The position numbers and the translations under genes were made by a program. From contig CAMWNM010000017.1 of assembly GCA_947175635.1 (NCBI GenBank), positions 1 through 38,271 of the forward strand: a stretch of DNA of 38,271 nt. The letters run 5' to 3'. This stretch comes from an uncultured Bacteroidales bacterium. GTDB taxonomy: Bacteria; Bacteroidota; Bacteroidia; Bacteroidales; P3. Positions 35,258 through 38,271 of the stretch are shown here, one piece after another. Under the pieces are notes generated by a model. It saw nothing but the letters and a program-made list of their open reading frames with translations, was not told the DNA's origin and ran no database searches. Each line of letters opens with the position of its first letter. Positions within the stretch are counted from its first letter, which is position 1.

Positions 35258-35635
35258 TTACTTTACGGCAATGGCTTCGATTTCGACCAGCACGCCGAGC
35301 GGCAGTTTCTGTACGGCAAAGGCGGCTCTGGCAGGAGGATTTACGCTGAAATACCTGCCATAGACTTCGTTCATGGCGGCAAAGTCGTCCATTGTGCTGA
35401 GCAGACAGGTGCATTTTACGATGTTGTCGAATGTGTAGCCGGCTTCTTCCAGAATCCCTTTGATGTTTTTGAGCGATTGTTCGGTCTGGGCGGAGATACC
35501 GCCTTCCACTACTTTTCCGGTGGCGGGATCAACGGGAATCTGACCCGAAATGAACAGCATGTTGCCGGCTTCGATGGCCTGGCTGTAAGGGCCGATGGCC
35601 TTGGGCGCATTGGCGGTGGCGATTACTTTTTTCAT
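35258..35635 (-). CDS. ridA: Enamine/imine deaminase RidA
   Basis: A 125-aa protein of the RidA (YjgF/L-PSP) family. It hydrolyses reactive enamine and imine intermediates from PLP enzymes. Typical stretches are [12 protein letters not shown] (near 14-25), [31 protein letters not shown] and PPARAAFAV with the substrate-binding Arg. The ATG at 35635 gives the family length; the longer frame start at 35668 is unlikely. A good promoter lies upstream. It is followed 24 bp later by the meaB fusion. lptD-ridA adjacency is common in Bacteroidales, from memory. Confidence 0.96.
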   Translation of the reverse strand: MKKVIATANAPKAIGPYSQAIEAGNMLFISGQIPVDPATGKVVEGGISAQTEQSLKNIKGILEEAGYTFDNIVKCTCLLSTMDDFAAMNEVYGRYFSVNPPARAAFAVQKLPLGVLVEIEAIAVK

Positions 35636-35720
35636 GGTAATGTTGGTTTTTAAGTTTCTTTCAATCAATATTATGTCGGTTTTCCCGACAGGCTTTCCCT
35701 GAAAAGAAGCCCTAAACCTA

Positions 35721-35752
35721 CAAAGGTACGCAAAACCCCGTAGTCGGGCAAG
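35721..35752 (-). promoter_or_regulatory. ridA promoter
   Basis: Minus strand CTTG (35752-35749), 20 bases, then TACCTTTG (35728-35721), a perfect TAnnTTTG box. Transcription would start near 35714 with a leader of about 80 bases, in which TGTCGG and CCGACA (35674-35690) can form a six-bp stem. Confidence 0.6.
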
Positions 35753-35786
35753 CAGGGGAGGGATGCTGGATTTTTATGTACTTGTT

Positions 35787-38271
35787 TTAGTAATAGTTGT
35801 CGATATACGACTTGCTCTTCTGGACCTTGAGGCTTTGGAAAATACCGCTCTTGACGCGCAGGTGGAAATTCCATTCGGTGCGGTATCCGAAAGGTACCCA
35901 GTAGAGGCCCATCTCCCAGCAGTGCAGGTCTCGGCTGAAACTGATCGTGGTAATGGTGAATTTTTTGGCCTGGATATCGAAGCCTGTTCCGAAATTGATA
36001 TCGAACTTGTCGGTGATTTTCACATTGCCTGAAAGCGTGATGGTCTGCACCAGATCGTGCTTCAGTTTGCCTTCGTTTATATTGGGGGTGATGATGTAGT
36101 TGAGGTTGTATCCGATGTTCAGGTTCCACGGTGCCTTGAAATCGATGGGTTGCAGGAAGAGATCCGTGGGATTGTATAAGTCCGAGGCGTAGTACGGATT
36201 CTGCGGTATTTCGTTGGTTTGCGCGTTTTCTTTGGGTTTTGCCTTGGGATTGAGGTTCCATGCCAGGGAAACGGCTACGTTGGTGCGGGTAAAGCGAAGT
36301 CCCTTGTACCGGTTGTTGACCCAGAAGAATTCATTGTACCGCCTTCCGTTTGCGTCAGTCTTGTAAAAGTCGAACGAGGCCCCGGCACTGAGGTTCAGCC
36401 GCTGGAAGAGTACGGTGCGCGCGCTGATTGAAATGGGCGCCCAGCGGAGGGAGTCGGCCGCCATGTTGTAGGAAGTGCTGACGGTCAGGTTGTCGATCAG
36501 GTTCACTTTCTTTTCCTGATTCACGGTGTCCTTGCGGTTCCTGACCTTCATGTCGAAGGTGTTTTTGAGTGAAAGGTTGAGGCTTCCGACCGTTCCCGTG
36601 GGAGGGCCGCCATAGATGTTGTTGGCGTATTTGGAGTAGAGGTGAACCACACCCAGCGGATCGGTGTAAGTGGAATACGCCCCCCAGAAAGGCGTGCTGA
36701 AATCGGGATGGTAGGTAAAGCCCACCGAAGGGGTCATTACATGACGGATGGCTTTCAGCGCGCCTTTCTTAAAGCGGAAAATTCCGTAAACGTTGAACGA
36801 GAAACTGGTGTTGTAGCTGAATTGCCGCGTGGTCTTGAAGCCTCTCTGTATCTCGGAGACCACGGCCTCTTGTTCAAGGTCGTAGTACTGCCGAGTGTTT
36901 TTCAGATACCAGAATTCGTTGTAGTCGAAAGAGTTGGTCCAGTTGATATATTTCAGCAGCTTTACCGTGCTGGCCAAGCGGGCGGTTTGCTTGATGCCGT
37001 TGTTCATGTTGTGCAAAGTCTCCCTGGTGAAGAGATTGGAGTCGATGGCTTGTATGTTGTTTTGTGCCAGAAGATTGTAATTGAAGCTGATGTTTTCGTA
37101 CCAGCGGCGCTTGCCCACGGCGCGGCGACGGCGGAAAGGATATAGCTGGTCCACGGAGAAGTTGATGGTGGGCAGTGTGAGGTTGAAGGCGCGGGTGTAG
37201 GTGTTGTAGTCGGCGCTGGCGTTGAGCGCGAGGTGGAGTTTTTGGGCAAAATCGAGGGAATAGGAAATATTGGAGGTCGTGGTGCTGGTCAGGTAATCGT
37301 TCAGGTTCCCCGAATACTGGCTGTAGGAACTGTTGGTAAAGTTTACATTGGCTGAAAAGCGGCTGTTGGGACGGGCTTTGGAATCTTGGGAATGCGCCCA
37401 TTGTATCTTCAAGCCGTTTTGGTGCGCCCGGTGCGGCAATCCGCGCTCATCTTGATAAATCCAAGAATAACCGAAATTAAGGCTTCCGCTGAATTTGTAG
37501 CGCACCGCATACCGGAAATCGGCGCGTACTTCCCAGTTTCCTCCCGTATAGGCGTCGCCTTCCACACGCAAGTCGAAATAGTCGTTGAAACAGAGGTATG
37601 CGCCAAAGCCTTTGAAGAAGAAACCGGCGCGTCGGGTCTGACCGAAACTGGGCATGATGAAACCCGACCTCCGTTTTTTCTGGTTCGGCAGTATGGCAAA
37701 GGGCAGGATTACCGGTGTGGGAACGTTTTCGATAAAGAGCATGGAAGAGCCCAGCACGATCACCTTTTGCGGAACCACCTTGGCCTTGAACGCCCTTATG
37801 TCGAAATGCGGAACCTCCAGATCGCAGGATGTAAAGCGGGCGTTCTTGATGAAAGAAACGTCGTTTTCATACTTTTTCACCACGTTTCCGTGAATATACA
37901 CTTCTTCCTGTACGGTCATCACATCCTTGATGATGCCTTTTTTCGTATGGAAATTGTATCGGATTTCCTTGGCGTCGAATTGATTGGAGGTTTCTTCGAA
38001 ATGGGGAACGCCGATCTCCATACCGGTAGAATCGGTTTCGGGCCTTGCCGATACTTCGGATTTGGCAAGGTCGATCTCCATATAAGCGGCTTCCAGCTTG
38101 AATCCGGTGTATTCCACTTCGGCATCCGAGAACAAATGGGCGATACGGGTACGCATATCCACGTAAACCGAGTCGGTTGCCTTATAGCGCAGGATGTCTT
38201 CAATGGTGGAACTTTGCCTGAGTGCGGTGGTTGAGTCGGAGAGGGGAACGGAATTGCTCGGGAGGGGGAGG
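35787..38271 (-). CDS. lptD: LptD/OstA-like outer-membrane LPS assembly protein (5' end missing)
   Basis: The frame stays open to the right edge, so the N-terminus with signal peptide is outside; 827 residues are visible. The first 200 or so residues resemble the OstA/LptA-like beta-jellyroll (for example AEVEYTGFKLEAAYMEID and the IRYNFHTKKGIIKDV region), followed by a long beta-barrel part rich in alternating aromatic residues (YTGGNWEVRADFRYAVRY). LptD forms the outer-membrane gate that inserts LPS together with LptE. Bacteroidota homologues are diverged and often annotated as putative LPS assembly protein. Many internal ATG or GTG codons exist, but the sequence upstream of the first one (38162) is still family-like, so I mark the gene as truncated by the window. 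Confidence 0.85.
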   Translation of the reverse strand, partial: LPLPSNSVPLSDSTTALRQSSTIEDILRYKATDSVYVDMRTRIAHLFSDAEVEYTGFKLEAAYMEIDLAKSEVSARPETDSTGMEIGVPHFEETSNQFDAKEIRYNFHTKKGIIKDVMTVQEEVYIHGNVVKKYENDVSFIKNARFTSCDLEVPHFDIRAFKAKVVPQKVIVLGSSMLFIENVPTPVILPFAILPNQKKRRSGFIMPSFGQTRRAGFFFKGFGAYLCFNDYFDLRVEGDAYTGGNWEVRADFRYAVRYKFSGSLNFGYSWIYQDERGLPHRAHQNGLKIQWAHSQDSKARPNSRFSANVNFTNSSYSQYSGNLNDYLTSTTTSNISYSLDFAQKLHLALNASADYNTYTRAFNLTLPTINFSVDQLYPFRRRRAVGKRRWYENISFNYNLLAQNNIQAIDSNLFTRETLHNMNNGIKQTARLASTVKLLKYINWTNSFDYNEFWYLKNTRQYYDLEQEAVVSEIQRGFKTTRQFSYNTSFSFNVYGIFRFKKGALKAIRHVMTPSVGFTYHPDFSTPFWGAYSTYTDPLGVVHLYSKYANNIYGGPPTGTVGSLNLSLKNTFDMKVRNRKDTVNQEKKVNLIDNLTVSTSYNMAADSLRWAPISISARTVLFQRLNLSAGASFDFYKTDANGRRYNEFFWVNNRYKGLRFTRTNVAVSLAWNLNPKAKPKENAQTNEIPQNPYYASDLYNPTDLFLQPIDFKAPWNLNIGYNLNYIITPNINEGKLKHDLVQTITLSGNVKITDKFDINFGTGFDIQAKKFTITTISFSRDLHCWEMGLYWVPFGYRTEWNFHLRVKSGIFQSLKVQKSKSYIDNYY

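Overview
The window is chromosomal DNA of a member of the Bacteroidota, most likely the order Bacteroidales. The evidence is lineage-typical genes: a long NusB (324 aa), a DUF3276/Pur-alpha-like protein, the parA-parB-DUF5683-dapB order, a GH3 plus serine-beta-lactamase fusion, a 634-aa amidophosphoribosyltransferase paralogue, an LptD-like outer-membrane protein next to ridA, and many -7 boxes of the TAnnTTTG type. I cannot name the genus. Gene density is high and intergenic spaces are short. I see no rRNA, tRNA, CRISPR array, insertion sequence, prophage or defence island.

Layout. (1) 1-273: two and a bit copies of a 77-bp tandem repeat, then a terminator-like hairpin. (2) 274-2985, plus strand: a Bcr/CflA-type drug exporter and a cation/proton antiporter. 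(3) 2979-6722, minus strand: an M23-family membrane protein, dxr and rseP. (4) 6867-18902, plus strand: lysS, a CCG-domain Fe-S protein overlapping an amidophosphoribosyltransferase paralogue, an orphan rfbB, then a glycogen group (GH133 debranching enzyme, GT4/5 glycosyltransferase, GH57 amylase-like protein), then tsaB and anmK. (5) 18890-38271, minus strand: a long co-directional array read from the right as lptD (cut by the window edge), ridA, a meaB-RNase H fusion, a glycogen synthase-phosphorylase fusion, DUF3276, parA, parB, DUF5683, dapB, the GH3-beta-lactamase fusion, pdxS, pdxT, nusB, yajC and coaE.

How the genes fit together. Glycogen or alpha-glucan metabolism appears twice: debranching and amylase-like genes at 12.5-17 kb, and a single polypeptide carrying both a GT3 synthase and a GT35 phosphorylase at 29.4-33.6 kb. 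Cell-wall turnover is represented by the GH3-beta-lactamase (NagZ-like), anmK, dapB and the M23 protein. Outer-membrane biogenesis is represented by lptD and rseP, and chromosome segregation by parAB. Cofactor supply includes pdxST (PLP, which the phosphorylase domain needs), coaE and dxr.

Most unusual points: a MeaB GTPase fused in frame to an RNase HI domain; the synthase-phosphorylase fusion; a GH57 protein whose acid/base Asp position is Asn; and the 77-bp repeat, in which every difference between copies falls at symmetric positions of one hairpin. I found no clear undescribed multi-gene system. The two fusions and the structured repeat are the best leads.
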